A stretch of 14,535 bases of DNA, from the NCBI GenBank assembly GCA_030606165.1, contig JAUWGZ010000030.1, positions 1 through 14,535 on the forward strand, written 5' to 3'. This stretch comes from Dehalococcoidia bacterium. Lineage in GTDB: Bacteria > Chloroflexota > Dehalococcoidia > GIF9 > AB-539-J10. How positions within the stretch are numbered: position 1 is the stretch's first letter; each line of letters starts with the position of its first letter. A program made the translations under genes and the position numbers. Below the pieces are notes generated by a model, which was not told where the DNA came from, searched no databases, and saw only the letters and a program-made list of their open reading frames with translations. Of the stretch, positions 13,935 through 14,535 are shown in pieces.

Positions 13935-14084
13935 CTACCTTTTGGCGAGGTATTTCTCAGGGTCCTGGTCGAAAGCCTTCTTGCAACCAACAGCGCAGAA
14001 GTAGTATTTCTTTCCCTGGTACTCGGAAGTAGCTGCTGCCTTAGCTTCCTCTACCTCCATCTTGCAAACTGGGTCTATGGCCAT
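13935..14084 (-). CDS. YHS-domain small metal-binding protein
   Basis: The 49-residue protein consists of one YHS domain: MAIDPVCKMEVEEAKAA, then a strand and YYFCAVGCKKAFDQDPEKYL. Cysteines C7, C30 and C34 are the expected metal ligands. Such domains occur alone or attached to heavy-metal P-type ATPases and are thought to bind copper or other soft metals in the cytoplasm. The ATG is preceded by AGGAGG at six bases, all within the 16-base gap to the stop of the upstream copper ATPase gene, so the two are surely co-transcribed and the protein probably hands metal to, or senses metal for, that pump. The frame is complete and the length is normal for a stand-alone YHS protein. Confidence 0.88.
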   Translation of the reverse strand: MAIDPVCKMEVEEAKAAATSEYQGKKYYFCAVGCKKAFDQDPEKYLAKR

Positions 14085-14100
14085 TGAGCACCTCCTATCA

Positions 14101-14535
14101 TTAAGTGCCAAGTTTGACTGGCTTAAACCTTCTTAGACGCAGGGAGTTGGATACGACAGTGCTGGAACTAGCCGCCATGGCTGCTGCGGCCAGTATGGGA
14201 TTCAAGAAACCATACTCACCCAAGACGAAATGAAGCCCAGAGGGTACACCTATATTCCCGAAGACAAGATACAATACCCCGGCTGCTACCGGAATTAGAG
14301 CAGTATTGTAAGCAAAGGCCCAGAAGAGGTTCTGCTTGATAGTCCTCATGGTCCGCTTGCTCAGGGATATAGCGGTTACCACTCCCATCAAGTCCCCGCT
14401 AATCAGGGTAATATCTCCAGTCTCCATGGCAACGTCAGTACCTGTACCAATAGCAATACCGACATCTGCCTGGGCCAATGCCGGAGCATCGTTAATGCCA
14501 TCGCCTACCATTGCCACCACCTTTCCCTCTTCCTG
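14101..14535 (-). CDS. copA: Cu+ exporting P1B-type ATPase, C-terminal part (cut by the window edge)
   Basis: The frame is open to the last base, so only the final 144 residues are visible. They begin in the phosphorylation/nucleotide region with VVAMVGDGINDAPAL, the hinge motif that binds magnesium, followed by ADVGIAIGTGTDVAMETGDI. The last two membrane helices follow: FWAFAYNTALIPVAAG, with the YN pair of helix 7, and NPILAAAAMAASSSTVV, with the MxxSS motif of helix 8. These pairs are the Cu+ signature of subgroup P1B-1. The end (SNSLRLRRFKP) is normal and there is no C-terminal metal-binding tail. The protein would pump copper or silver out of the cytoplasm using ATP. The N-terminal metal-binding domains and the CPC motif lie outside the window. 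It is the first visible gene of the transcript that runs into YHS and Rieske. Confidence 0.9.
   Translation of the reverse strand, partial: QEEGKVVAMVGDGINDAPALAQADVGIAIGTGTDVAMETGDITLISGDLMGVVTAISLSKRTMRTIKQNLFWAFAYNTALIPVAAGVLYLVFGNIGVPSGLHFVLGEYGFLNPILAAAAMAASSSTVVSNSLRLRRFKPVKLGT

Noticed and set aside
13877..13990. N-terminal extension of the Rieske protein by 38 residues
   Set aside because: The added sequence is unlike the family and overlaps the YHS gene, and a good ribosome site supports the internal ATG at 13876.

Overview
The window looks like a chromosomal stretch of an uncultured bacterium, most likely Chloroflexota of the Dehalococcoidia type. This is an inference. It rests on the CFI-box C-terminal domain at the left edge, the beta-CASP hydrolase, the thiol-containing Dps-like ferritin and the short dispersed inverted repeats. 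There are no rRNA, tRNA, CRISPR, phage or transposase genes. Every gene except the left-edge fragment lies on the minus strand, so transcription runs from right to left.

Left part (1-7054): the end of a CFI-box surface-type protein (plus strand) meets a beta-CASP metallo-hydrolase. Upstream of that come a ZIP metal transporter, a stand-alone cytochrome b5-like heme protein and a Dps-like thioferritin. The thioferritin has a convincing promoter with a 25-bp palindromic operator and a structured leader. Next come a large thioredoxin-domain protein of the YyaL/SSP411 family, a very small ten-cysteine metallothionein-like protein that is easily missed (6420-6578), and a 101-residue unknown protein built from two 48-residue repeats. 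Metal handling and redox protection are the common theme.

Right part (7132-14535): in order of transcription there are the C-terminal end of a Cu+ P-type ATPase (CopA type), a YHS-domain metal-binding protein, a Rieske ferredoxin, a doubtful small ORF, and then three tandem AMP-forming acetyl-CoA synthetase genes. The three genes are each exactly 644 codons and repeat with a period of exactly 2139 bp. The two 204-bp spacers between them are nearly identical (about 96% by eye), more so than the genes themselves. Each spacer carries a palindromic mini-element and a hairpin next to the ribosome binding site.

The most interesting system is this Acs triplet. All three copies are full length, but they differ at active-site positions. 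Copy 1 keeps the acetate-pocket tryptophan (W402, equivalent to W414 of Salmonella Acs). Copies 2 and 3 have glycine there, which predicts use of longer acyl chains. Copy 3 also has threonine in place of the catalytic and acetylatable A10 lysine (K599, equivalent to K609), and copy 2 has a changed A7 motif (TSD for TGD). This suggests a duplicated acid-activating enzyme whose copies have specialised, with copy 3 either crippled in the adenylation step or used for something else.
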